Positions 1 through 5,793 of a stretch of 5,798 nt of DNA are shown here, in pieces. A program made the position numbers and the translations under genes. The notes beneath the pieces were generated by a model. It searched no databases. It had not been told where the DNA came from and saw only the letters and a list, made by a program, of their open reading frames with translations. The number at the start of each line of letters is the position of its first letter. The first letter of the stretch is position 1. Origin of the DNA: Blastocatellia bacterium (lineage in GTDB: Bacteria; Acidobacteriota; Blastocatellia; Pyrinomonadales; Pyrinomonadaceae); contig PSRF01000047.1 in assembly GCA_003175865.1 (NCBI GenBank), positions 1-5,798 on the forward strand, in the 5' to 3' direction.

Positions 1-1
1 A

Positions 2-157
2 AAACACCTTACCGATTCCGGAACTAACACTTTGAAACGAACCACCGATTGCTCCACTGCCAAAGTAGTCAAACGACGATTGCCCCGCGCCCGTAAAGCG
101 CGCGCACGTCTTCGTCGACGCAACCGACTGCGGGCGCACCTTGCGAGGAATAACTGA
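2..157 (+). CDS. C-terminal fragment of an unidentified upstream gene (partial at left edge)
   Basis: This is the only + frame that stays open from the left edge, and it ends at a TGA two bases before the pilM start. The visible part is 51 residues. The first 20 are Thr/Ser-rich with no recognisable motif. The last 31 (residues 21-51 of the fragment) contain 12 Arg and 3 Lys, including the run RLRRRNRLR. I do not recognise a family. A basic tail like this could contact nucleic acid or phospholipid head groups, but that is only a guess. The spacing fits an upstream member of the same operon, since the pilM ribosome-binding site lies inside its last codons. It could also be a chance open frame in a GC-rich stretch. 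No start codon is needed because the frame continues past the window edge. Confidence 0.45.
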   Translation, partial: KHLTDSGTNTLKRTTDCSTAKVVKRRLPRARKARARLRRRNRLRAHLARNN

Positions 158-159
158 TT

Positions 160-1221
160 ATGTTCACCAAAGGCATGGGAAAGAAAAACCTTGTCGGTCT
201 CGACATTGGTTCAAGTTCAGTTAAGGCAGTTGAACTAGCCAAAAAGGGAGCCGGTCTCCAACTCCTCAATCTTGGTTTTGAAAATCTGCAACAGGACACG
301 ATCGTTGATGGGCAGATAATGGAGCTCAACAACGTTTCGAACGTCATTTCGAGCATCTTCCGCGAGCACCAGATCAAGACAAACAAAGTTGCAGCTGGCG
401 TCAGTGGTCACTCTGTGATCGTGAAGAACATCGTGCTGCCACAGATGAGTGAAGCGGAGTTGCAAGAGTCGTTCAGTTGGCATGCTGAAGAACACATCCC
501 ATTCGATATCGCCGATGTCAATCTCGATTACGAACTCACTGGCAATTCATCAGAGTCGTTGCATGTGCTAATGGCGGCCTGCAAGAGCGACAAGATTGCA
601 ACTGTCAAACAAGCGATCCAACTCGCCGGTAAGCAACCAGTGATTATCGATGTCGATGCATTCGCGATGCAGAATTGCTACGAGATCAACTACCAGCCGA
701 AAGCCAACGAGATCGTCGCGCTCCTTAATATTGGTGCTTCGACGATGAACATCAACATCGTTAAAGGAACTCGTTCAGTATTCGCTCGAGACGCACAAGT
801 TGGTGGCAGTCATTACACAAGCCTGCTGCAAAAAGAATTGGGACTCAGTTTTGAACAAGCTGAAGCTGTGAAGCGCGGACAGCCATTACCATCAGGAATT
901 GAGCCGCGACCGATTCAGCCGATCATCGCAAGTGTTTCCGACACTCTTGCGCTGGAAGTCAAAAAGACAATGGACTTCTATCGCACGACCGCTTCACATG
1001 GTGACGAGGGTATCCAGAAGATCTTGCTGGCCGGTGGAGGTTCAAAGCTTCCTGGCCTGGCCGAATATCTCGCGAACCGTTTTGAGATTCCCGTCGAAGT
1101 GTTTGATCCGTTCCGACATATCGACGTTGACGATAAGAAATTTGATCCGGAGTACATGCGCGAGATAGTTCCTGAGATGGCAGTTGCGGTTGGTCTCGCC
1201 CTGAGAGGAGTTGAGGCATGA
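160..1221 (+). CDS. pilM: Type IV pilus assembly protein PilM, actin-like ATPase
   Basis: PilM is the cytoplasmic component of the T4P alignment complex. It has an actin/FtsA-like fold, binds ATP and docks on the N-terminal peptide of PilN. The 353 residues match the usual PilM length. The first phosphate loop is GLDIGSSSVKAVEL (residues 13-26). The 1C/SHS2-type subdomain follows and contains the PilM hallmark WHAEEHIPFDI (108-118). The second phosphate region is LLNIGASTMNINIVKG (188-203), and the adenosine-binding loop is ILLAGGGSKLPGL (288-300). The C-terminus has the family-typical FDPFRHI (315-321) and VAVGLALRG (342-350). There is no signal peptide or membrane segment. The ATG at 160 is chosen because GAGGA at 145-149 lies 10 bases upstream. 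An ATG at 175 would still leave the fold intact but has a poorer ribosome-binding site. The stop overlaps the pilN start, which suggests translational coupling. Confidence 0.97.
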   Translation: MFTKGMGKKNLVGLDIGSSSVKAVELAKKGAGLQLLNLGFENLQQDTIVDGQIMELNNVSNVISSIFREHQIKTNKVAAGVSGHSVIVKNIVLPQMSEAELQESFSWHAEEHIPFDIADVNLDYELTGNSSESLHVLMAACKSDKIATVKQAIQLAGKQPVIIDVDAFAMQNCYEINYQPKANEIVALLNIGASTMNINIVKGTRSVFARDAQVGGSHYTSLLQKELGLSFEQAEAVKRGQPLPSGIEPRPIQPIIASVSDTLALEVKKTMDFYRTTASHGDEGIQKILLAGGGSKLPGLAEYLANRFEIPVEVFDPFRHIDVDDKKFDPEYMREIVPEMAVAVGLALRGVEA

Positions 1222-1901
1222 TCAAAATCAATCTACTCGAATCCGTTACAGACCAACCGAAAGGCGCTGCGTTAGTCGAAGAAAAGGTCGCGAGTCCTCG
1301 CGTCCAAACTCTCTTATTAGCTTTGACAGTGTTTGGTCTGATGCTGCTCGGGATGGGTTATGAATACGTCAGTACCAAGTCGGCTCATGAAACAGCACAA
1401 GCTGAGCTCGCACGGCAGAGGGCTATTAATCTACAGATGTTGGCCGTCCAAAAAGAGCAGCAGGAATTAGAGAAGAAAGCCCATGAGATTCAAGCTCGTA
1501 TTGACGCCATCAAGCGTTTGCGTGAGTCGCAACAGGGTCCAAGTGCACTACTGCACGAGATCAAGGCTCGGTTTGATGCCGTACCGGAGTTGTATCTGAG
1601 AAGCATCGAGCAGAAAGACAGCGAGGTCACAATCAAAGGTGAGTCTCCAAACGAATACACAGTGACGAAGTTTGGTCAGAGTCTGGAATTCTCGGGGGGT
1701 CTCTTCAACAATCTCTTCATTGAGACGCAGAGAGAAGCTGCGAAAGATCCAGCGGGAAGCACAGCGATGGCTGGTCCAGTTGATCCGAACGCACCGAAGC
1801 CTGAAGTCGTGGCTTTTACGGTCAGAGTCAGCTACGGTTCGGCCAAGCCGCAGCAACAGAACGCAACCCCACCTACCAACCAGGTCGCAATGAAGAAGTA
1901 A
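1218..1901 (+). CDS. pilN: Type IV pilus inner-membrane protein PilN
   Basis: PilN is a bitopic inner-membrane protein that joins cytoplasmic PilM to periplasmic PilO. The N-terminus MIKINLLES carries the conserved INLL motif (residues 4-7), the segment known to bind PilM. One membrane segment follows at about 31-48 (TLLLALTVFGLMLLGMGY). A Glu/Lys/Gln-rich coiled coil spans about 55-103. The C-terminal ferredoxin-like PilN domain runs to about 207, with SEVTIKGES at 135-143 and AFTVRVSY at 199-206 as core strands. Residues 173-196 form a Pro/Gly/Ala-rich insert before the last strand, and the last 18 residues are a Pro/Gln/Asn-rich tail. The 227 residues are slightly longer than many PilN proteins. 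The ATG shares four bases (ATGA) with the pilM stop. GAGGAG at 1205-1210 serves as ribosome-binding site. Confidence 0.95.
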   Translation: MIKINLLESVTDQPKGAALVEEKVASPRVQTLLLALTVFGLMLLGMGYEYVSTKSAHETAQAELARQRAINLQMLAVQKEQQELEKKAHEIQARIDAIKRLRESQQGPSALLHEIKARFDAVPELYLRSIEQKDSEVTIKGESPNEYTVTKFGQSLEFSGGLFNNLFIETQREAAKDPAGSTAMAGPVDPNAPKPEVVAFTVRVSYGSAKPQQQNATPPTNQVAMKK

Positions 1902-1947
1902 TTTGCTGAAGACCTCCGGCGTAGACCTTCTATAGAGGATCAAACAG

Positions 1948-2622
1948 ATGAAAGTCGGCAAGATTCAATCCCTTCCCTGGCATTTGCGATTGGTCGCGTT
2001 TGTGGCGGTCGCAGGCGTTATGTTTGCCGGGTTCTGGTATTTCGTTACGAGAGGTACTCGCACTGACACCGCGTCCATGCAAGCAGAGATTGCCCAGCTC
2101 CTTCCCAAGAATGCACAGGCGCAGATCGCTTCACAGCGACTCAACGAGTTCAAGGCGATGTACAAGTCGCGCGAGGAAGAGTACGCCGAATTGAAAGCAT
2201 TGCTACCTGAACAGCGCGAGCTGACGATGGTTCTGCAGGGGGTACAGGATCGTGCACGCACTAACGGACTGGTGTTGGCACGTTTTAGTCCAAAGGAAGA
2301 TGTGCTGCAGGAAAACTACAACGGCAAGAAGATTGAGGTTAACGTCGTAAGTTCGTTTGCCTCGCTGCGTGCCTTCTTCGAACAGTTGGCCCACTACCAA
2401 CGCATCGTTTCGATCACCAACTTCGAACTGAAGCAGGTTGACAAACAGACGCCGACCAAAACCGTGGATGCGCGCTTCGATTTAACTGCGTTCTACGTGT
2501 CTGCGGAAAGACTGCAGTCACAACCAAACCAGAAGGCGCCTGCTGGTGGTGGTCAAGCTCCTGCAGCAGCAACGCAAGCAGTAGCAGCGGCTGCGTCACA
2601 AGCAGCGCAGGGCAGCAAATAA
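1948..2622 (+). CDS. pilO: Type IV pilus inner-membrane protein PilO
   Basis: PilO pairs with PilN through the periplasmic coiled coil and contacts PilP, forming the inner-membrane half of the alignment complex. A short cytoplasmic N-terminus is followed by one membrane segment at about 14-33 (LRLVAFVAVAGVMFAGFWYF). A coiled coil spans about 42-90 and ends in the PilO-type phrase LKALLPEQREL (82-92). The C-terminal ferredoxin-like domain spans about 93-187. It includes the typical ASLRAFFEQLAHYQRIVSI (138-156), and FDLTAFYV (177-184) forms its last strand. Residues 190-224 are an Ala/Gln/Pro-rich tail (AAATQAVAAAASQAAQGSK) that is not part of the fold. Length is 224 residues, close to the family norm apart from the tail. 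AGAGGA at 1934-1939 lies 8 bases before the ATG. The 46-base gap after pilN holds no other clear signal. Confidence 0.95.
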   Translation: MKVGKIQSLPWHLRLVAFVAVAGVMFAGFWYFVTRGTRTDTASMQAEIAQLLPKNAQAQIASQRLNEFKAMYKSREEEYAELKALLPEQRELTMVLQGVQDRARTNGLVLARFSPKEDVLQENYNGKKIEVNVVSSFASLRAFFEQLAHYQRIVSITNFELKQVDKQTPTKTVDARFDLTAFYVSAERLQSQPNQKAPAGGGQAPAAATQAVAAAASQAAQGSK

Positions 2623-2648
2623 CCGGGCACTCAAGGAAGTTAAGAATC

Positions 2649-3296
2649 ATGATGCATAACAAAAACAGACTCGGATTTGGATTCAAAGGCGTGTTGGCCA
2701 GTTGTGCGTTGCTCACCGCGTTTGGGGCCTCATCGGTGCTCATGGCTCAGGAGCCAGCCACCTCGAACACGACGAGTTCGAAGAAGCGTGTCTACAACAC
2801 CGGTCGTGATCCATTTAAGAAATACGAACCGCCGCGTGCAGGAGTTAAGAAGATTGGTGGAGTAGTCATACCGCCCAACATTCAGGAGCGAATTGAGCAG
2901 TACCGAGCACAGAAAACTGCGGCAATGAACGCGAGGATGCCTGCTCCGAAGCCGACTACAGCGTTGCTGTTGAATGAGATTCAAGTAGTTGGAATTTCAC
3001 GTACACCGAGAGGTTACGCAGCGATCATCGAAGCAACTCCAATCAAACTGTCCTATGTGATCTATCCTGGCGAACCTTTCTACGATGGTCAGTTGGTTGC
3101 GATTGAAGACAATCGACTGGTGTTCCGCCGTGAAACAGTTTATTCGGATGGACGTCGCGAACGTTCAGTCGAATTAAAGCCACTTCGCCAACCAAACACT
3201 GTCAATGCAATGGCAGCCGTAAAACCTGCCACACCTGCAGAACCTGAGGCGCCGAAACAGCAAGACGAAAAGTCGGTAGCCACTGCCAAACCGTAA
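2649..3296 (+). CDS. pilP: Type IV pilus assembly protein PilP (secretin-linking periplasmic protein)
   Basis: PilP bridges the PilN/PilO pair to the N-domains of PilQ and is related to the HR domain of type II secretion GspC. The export signal is residues 1-33: basic MMHNKNR, then a hydrophobic stretch to VLMA. Two processing modes are possible. LASC at 16-19 fits a lipobox, as in proteobacterial PilP lipoproteins, but much of the hydrophobic core (ALLTAFGASSVLMA) lies after the Cys, which fits ordinary signal peptidase I cleavage near 33/34 better. The characteristic GRDPF is at 52-56. A flexible linker with one predicted helix (76-93) leads to the beta-rich HR-like domain at about 105-179, with LNEIQVVGI, the YPGEPFYDGQLVAI turn (139-152), and RSVELKPL at its end. 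Residues 182-215 are a Pro/Ala/Glu/Lys-rich tail. AAGGAAG at 2633-2639 is the ribosome-binding site. A second ATG follows at once (2652), so the exact start is uncertain by one codon. Confidence 0.92.
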   Translation: MMHNKNRLGFGFKGVLASCALLTAFGASSVLMAQEPATSNTTSSKKRVYNTGRDPFKKYEPPRAGVKKIGGVVIPPNIQERIEQYRAQKTAAMNARMPAPKPTTALLLNEIQVVGISRTPRGYAAIIEATPIKLSYVIYPGEPFYDGQLVAIEDNRLVFRRETVYSDGRRERSVELKPLRQPNTVNAMAAVKPATPAEPEAPKQQDEKSVATAKP

Positions 3297-3304
3297 AACG
3301 ACAT

Positions 3305-3331
3305 TGCAGTTGGTCTAACAGGACCAACGCA
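3305..3331 (+). repeat. Inverted repeat (hairpin) after pilP stop
   Basis: GTTGGTC (3309-3315) and GACCAAC (3322-3328) are exact reverse complements around the 6-base loop TAACAG. Allowing A3308 to bulge adds three more pairs (3305-3307 with 3329-3331). It starts 8 bases after the pilP stop codon. It lacks a following T-tract, so it is more likely an mRNA 3'-end stabiliser, processing site or weak attenuator than an intrinsic terminator. Confidence 0.6.
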
Positions 3332-3398
3332 TTAGCCAGTTGCTGGTGTGTTTCGAAGAAGCCTCCAGCGCTCCTTTTGACAAAAACCCAAGGACGAT

Positions 3399-3414
3399 GC
3401 CGCGTTTGTGCGGC
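3399..3414 (+). repeat. GC-rich hairpin in pilQ leader
   Basis: GCCGC (3399-3403) pairs with GCGGC (3410-3414) across the loop GTTTGT. It lies about 75 bases before the pilQ start and is followed by a GCGCGCTTT stretch that has too few T residues for an intrinsic terminator. Its function is unknown. Short GC-rich stems also arise by chance in such sequence. Confidence 0.4.
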
Positions 3415-3469
3415 GCGCGCTTTAGTTGCCCCGGCAATCGAGCGTAGTGCGTGGCGGCCAAGTCCGGTA

Positions 3470-3488
3470 GTCCCCTAAGGAGGGAACG
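3470..3488 (+). promoter_or_regulatory. Perfect Shine-Dalgarno of pilQ, partly inside a possible hairpin
   Basis: TAAGGAGG at 3476-3483 matches the full 8-base complement of the usual 16S rRNA 3' end and lies 5 bases before the pilQ ATG. This is the strongest ribosome-binding site in the window and fixes the start. GTCCC (3470-3474) can pair with GGG and the following bases (3482-3487, one A bulged) around a 7-base loop. That would mask the 3' half of the site and could modulate translation. The stem is short and the pairing is inferred by eye. Confidence 0.6.
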
Positions 3489-5414
3489 ATGCATTATCAG
3501 TCTCGAGTAATCTCAGCCATGAAATGGACCACGCTCGTCCTGGCTCTCATTTGCCTTTCGGCGATGGGCGTGATGGCTGCCCCACAAAACTCTGTTGTTG
3601 CCGACAACGTAAACCAGGCAGTTTCGCAAACGCCTGCACCGAGCCCGACTCCGACCGCGACTGTGCAAATGTCGCGTTCGACTGATCGGCAAGCGGATCA
3701 GGGACGACAGTATGGCCAGCCCGGCTTTGTTGGCGAGCCAATCAACCTCAACGTAGTCAACGCCGACATCCGCGACATTCTCAACTACATCACTGAGCAG
3801 TATGGCGTTAACTTCGTCATCGATTCATCGGTTCAGGCTGTTCCGGTGACGGTGAACGTTCAGGATGTGCCGTGGAATGTTGCGCTTGAAGCGGTGTTGA
3901 AGGCGAACCGTTTGGGGATCGAACCCAATGGCAACATTCTTCGCGTTGCTACGAACGACGTGCTCGCCAAGGAAGCGGAAACGCAAAAAGTCATTAACGA
4001 CTCGCGTCTCGATGCTTCACCACTTGTGACAGAATTCATTCGTCTTAATTATGCGCGTGCTTCGGGCACGTTGGCCCAGGCTGCCGGTTCAACTGGCGCA
4101 TTTTCGGGTGGCTCAACCAACCTCAGCTTTAGTGGTGGTGCCGGCGGTGATGCTACCGGTGGAAGTGGCGATCAAGGTTTGTTGCCAATCATTTCGCGCA
4201 GACTCTCACGGCGCGGTTCAATCGAAGTCGATGGACGCAGTAACACACTGATCATCACCGACGTTAAAGAAAACATTGATGCCATTCGACAGTTGGTTGC
4301 GATTCTCGATCAACCTGAACCGCAGGTTGAAATCGAAACTAGAATCGTCATTGCGCAACGTAATTTCAGCCGCGACTTGGGCGCTCAGTTGTCATTTGGT
4401 GTTGCCAATCTTAATCGCGGTGCTTTAGGAAACATCTCAACATTACCATCTACCAGTCAAAGCGCGGGTAGTGGCGGGGCCGGCGGTAGTACAGGCGGTG
4501 GAACTGGAGCCGGTGCCGGCGGCAGCAGCACAGTAACGCCCGGAGGCAAGCCGTTTGGTGTGTTTGGCGGATTGGCCGGTACGAATCCACCATCCTCTTC
4601 GCTTGCTGCCACGGCCGCGAGCACAATCATCGGATTGACGACAGGACTAATTGGGACGTCGCAGATCAGTATGTTGATTAGCGCGGCCGAATCACGTGGT
4701 CAGGCGAAGACAGTTGCGACTCCACGTGTCACTGCATTGAACAATCGTCCCGCACAGATCGAGAGTGGTTCACAGATCCCAGTGCAGACGACACAGGCTG
4801 CTAGTGGTACCGCAGTCGTCACCACAACGTTCGTCTCGGTTCCACTACGTCTTTCAATCACTCCACAAATCACTGACGTTGGCACCGTTGTCTTGCGCGT
4901 GACAATCGAAAACAACACGCTCAATACGGGCATAGCGGTCGGTGGCGTTCCTGGCATCGACACGCAGCGCATGCAATCAGAAGTGCTGGTTCCAGATGGC
5001 GGTACGACGGTAATGGGTGGTGTTCTTGCTGATTCAGAAGGTGAGTCGCAACAGCGCACACCAGGACTCGCCTCGATTCCGATTGTGGGAAACATGTTCA
5101 AGCGCAAGCTAACAACGCGCCAAAACTCCGAGATCCTGTTCTTCATCACGCCGCATATCTATCGTCCTGATTATCAAGGTCGACCGACTGCTGGTGCGAT
5201 CAGCAACGGACCACGGACCACTACGATTCCGCAACCGGTGCCGCTTGGTAATCCGCCGAGCAACACACCGACTCCGACTCAGCTGCAACAGCAGCCAGTG
5301 CCCCAGCAAACACCTCCGGCAACGCAGCCGCAACTCTTAAGCGCTCCAACCGTGAACAGCCCGACTGGCACCAACACTGCTCGTCCGGGTGTGCTGAGCG
5401 GTCAGCGCCCATAA
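3489..5414 (+). CDS. pilQ: Type IV pilus secretin PilQ (outer-membrane channel)
   Basis: PilQ forms the multimeric outer-membrane pore through which the pilus passes. The signal peptide is residues 1 to about 30, with core WTTLVLALICLSAMGVMA. Residues 40-80 are a Pro/Ser/Thr/Gln-rich linker where many PilQ proteins have AMIN domains; none is seen here. The N0/STN domain spans about 84-156 (GEPINLNVVNADIRDILNYI at 82-101). The N1 secretin_N domain spans about 178-275 and is interrupted by a Gly/Ser-rich insert at 203-229. The secretin barrel domain runs from about 280 to 560, with a second Gly-rich insert at 326-361. It shows VATPRVTALNNRPAQIESG (409-427), VPDGGTTVMGGVLAD (501-515), the signature PGLASIPIVGNMFK (525-538) and EILFFITPHIYRP (548-560). 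Residues 565-641 are a Pro/Thr/Gln-rich tail. Total length of 641 is shorter than AMIN-bearing PilQ. An in-frame stop at 3468-3470 excludes an earlier start. Met11 gives a tidier signal peptide but lacks the strong ribosome-binding site. Confidence 0.98.
   Translation: MHYQSRVISAMKWTTLVLALICLSAMGVMAAPQNSVVADNVNQAVSQTPAPSPTPTATVQMSRSTDRQADQGRQYGQPGFVGEPINLNVVNADIRDILNYITEQYGVNFVIDSSVQAVPVTVNVQDVPWNVALEAVLKANRLGIEPNGNILRVATNDVLAKEAETQKVINDSRLDASPLVTEFIRLNYARASGTLAQAAGSTGAFSGGSTNLSFSGGAGGDATGGSGDQGLLPIISRRLSRRGSIEVDGRSNTLIITDVKENIDAIRQLVAILDQPEPQVEIETRIVIAQRNFSRDLGAQLSFGVANLNRGALGNISTLPSTSQSAGSGGAGGSTGGGTGAGAGGSSTVTPGGKPFGVFGGLAGTNPPSSSLAATAASTIIGLTTGLIGTSQISMLISAAESRGQAKTVATPRVTALNNRPAQIESGSQIPVQTTQAASGTAVVTTTFVSVPLRLSITPQITDVGTVVLRVTIENNTLNTGIAVGGVPGIDTQRMQSEVLVPDGGTTVMGGVLADSEGESQQRTPGLASIPIVGNMFKRKLTTRQNSEILFFITPHIYRPDYQGRPTAGAISNGPRTTTIPQPVPLGNPPSNTPTPTQLQQQPVPQQTPPATQPQLLSAPTVNSPTGTNTARPGVLSGQRP
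4095..4175 (+). repeat. Gly/Ser-rich low-complexity insert in PilQ N1 domain
   Basis: This segment encodes PilQ residues 203-229, including FSGGSTNLSFSGGAGG and ATGGSGDQG. It sits between the first helix of the secretin_N fold (IRLNYARASGTLAQ) and the continuation LLPIISRRLS. It is built from repeated GGT/GGC/AGT codons. Glycine-rich loops at similar places are known in some GspD-type secretins, where they face the channel lumen. Confidence 0.8.
4464..4571 (+). repeat. Gly-rich low-complexity insert near the start of the PilQ secretin domain
   Basis: This segment encodes PilQ residues 326-361, with AGSGGAGGSTGGGTGAGAGG followed by a Ser/Thr/Pro stretch. It lies between the first barrel-domain segment (LGAQLSFGVANLNR) and ISMLISAAESRGQAKTVATP. 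The DNA is locally GC-rich and imperfectly repetitive in GGC/GGT/GGA units, so slippage could change its length between strains. Confidence 0.8.
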
Positions 5415-5427
5415 CTGGAGGGCTACG

Positions 5428-5793
5428 ATGTTTAAGGAAATACTCGAAGAAGTAGTTGAGCGCACCGAGGGAAGCCTCGGTGCACTCATTATGGGAACAG
5501 ATGGCATCGCCGTAGAAAAGGTACTTGGCGAGGCCGGAATTGATGCCAACCTTGATGTTGCTGCTGCCGAGTTCACCTCGACAGTGCGCGGCGCACAACG
5601 CGCAGGTACTGACACAGGGCTTGGCGGTCTCAAAGAAATTGTTGTGTCGCTGGAAAGTGCCGTTCTGGTGATGCGACTGTTGAGCAGAGACTACTTCGTC
5701 GTGTTGGCCATGGCTCCCGACTGCAACCTTGGTCGCGGGCGTTTCGAGTTACGAAAGGCTGAATTGAAACTCGCGAAGGAATTCGCTGTTTAG
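5428..5793 (+). CDS. Roadblock/LC7 domain protein, MglB-like
   Basis: This 121-residue protein is a single Roadblock/LC7 domain. A starting helix (2-12) is followed by the strand pair LGALIMGTDGIAVEKV (17-32), a helix around 41-57, and then LGGLKEIVVSLESAVLVMRL (65-84), DYFVVLAM (88-95) and a C-terminal helix FELRKAELKLAKEF (106-119). There is no signal peptide or membrane segment, so it should act in the cytoplasm. Roadblock proteins dimerise and bind small Ras-like GTPases. MglB of Myxococcus acts on MglA this way to set the polarity of T4P and motility complexes. The gene starts 13 bases after the pilQ stop, with GGAGG at 5417-5421 six bases before the ATG, so co-transcription with pilQ is likely. 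At 121 residues it is shorter than Myxococcus MglB. Roadblock family membership is firm, but a GAP role and the MglA partner are inference. Confidence 0.92.
   Translation: MFKEILEEVVERTEGSLGALIMGTDGIAVEKVLGEAGIDANLDVAAAEFTSTVRGAQRAGTDTGLGGLKEIVVSLESAVLVMRLLSRDYFVVLAMAPDCNLGRGRFELRKAELKLAKEFAV

Larger units (their letters stand above)
3297..3488 (+). other. Non-coding pilP-pilQ intergenic region (192 bases) with several hairpins
   Basis: This is the only long gap in an otherwise tightly packed operon. It holds a perfect 7-bp inverted repeat just after the pilP stop (3305-3331), a small CCAG/CTGG hairpin (3336-3346), a GC-rich hairpin (3399-3414), a TTGC/GCAA mini-stem (3426-3437) and a strong Shine-Dalgarno sequence (3476-3483). 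A TTGACA hexamer at 3377-3382 resembles a -35 box, but no -10 box stands at 15-19 bases from it. No U-run follows any hairpin, so none is a classical intrinsic terminator. The lack of a long reading frame and the mix of stems suggest a leader or processing region that tunes pilQ relative to pilMNOP. I do not recognise a known riboswitch class in it. Confidence 0.6.

Noticed and set aside
69..386. Long minus-strand open frame across the pilM start
   Set aside because: It lies opposite the well-supported pilM frame, has no recognisable domain and no ribosome-binding context. It is a shadow of pilM and the upstream fragment.
1902..1947. Promoter in the pilN-pilO gap (TTGCTG and TATAGA)
   Set aside because: The two hexamers are 22 bases apart, too far for a standard promoter, and TATAGA overlaps the pilO ribosome-binding site. 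The palindrome TCTATAGA there is too short to interpret.
1548..1961. 137-codon minus-strand open frame opposite pilN and the pilN-pilO gap
   Set aside because: It is antisense to the PilN domain, Arg/Leu/Cys-rich as expected for a shadow frame, and shows no motif.
3305..3331. Rho-independent terminator after pilP
   Set aside because: The hairpin is good, but it is followed by GCATTAGCC with no T-tract, so the terminator call is not supported.
3377..3405. Internal pilQ promoter based on TTGACA at 3377-3382
   Set aside because: The -35-like hexamer is perfect, but the sequence 15-19 bases downstream is GC-rich with no -10-like box. No sigma-54 GG/GC pair at the proper spacing was seen in the gap either.
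3397..3447. 16-codon open frame in the pilP-pilQ gap as a leader peptide
   Set aside because: The AAGGA before it is only 2-3 bases from the ATG, too close for good initiation. The frame has no regulatory codon run, and it mostly overlaps a GC-rich hairpin.
3440..3488. Riboswitch (cyclic di-GMP or cobalamin type) or tRNA-like element before pilQ
   Set aside because: A few short stretches look reminiscent, but the conserved core motifs of these classes and a cloverleaf cannot be built by eye.
4700..5149. 149-codon minus-strand open frame inside pilQ
   Set aside because: It is fully antisense to the most conserved part of the secretin domain. Its composition follows from the codon pattern of pilQ, and no family resemblance is visible.
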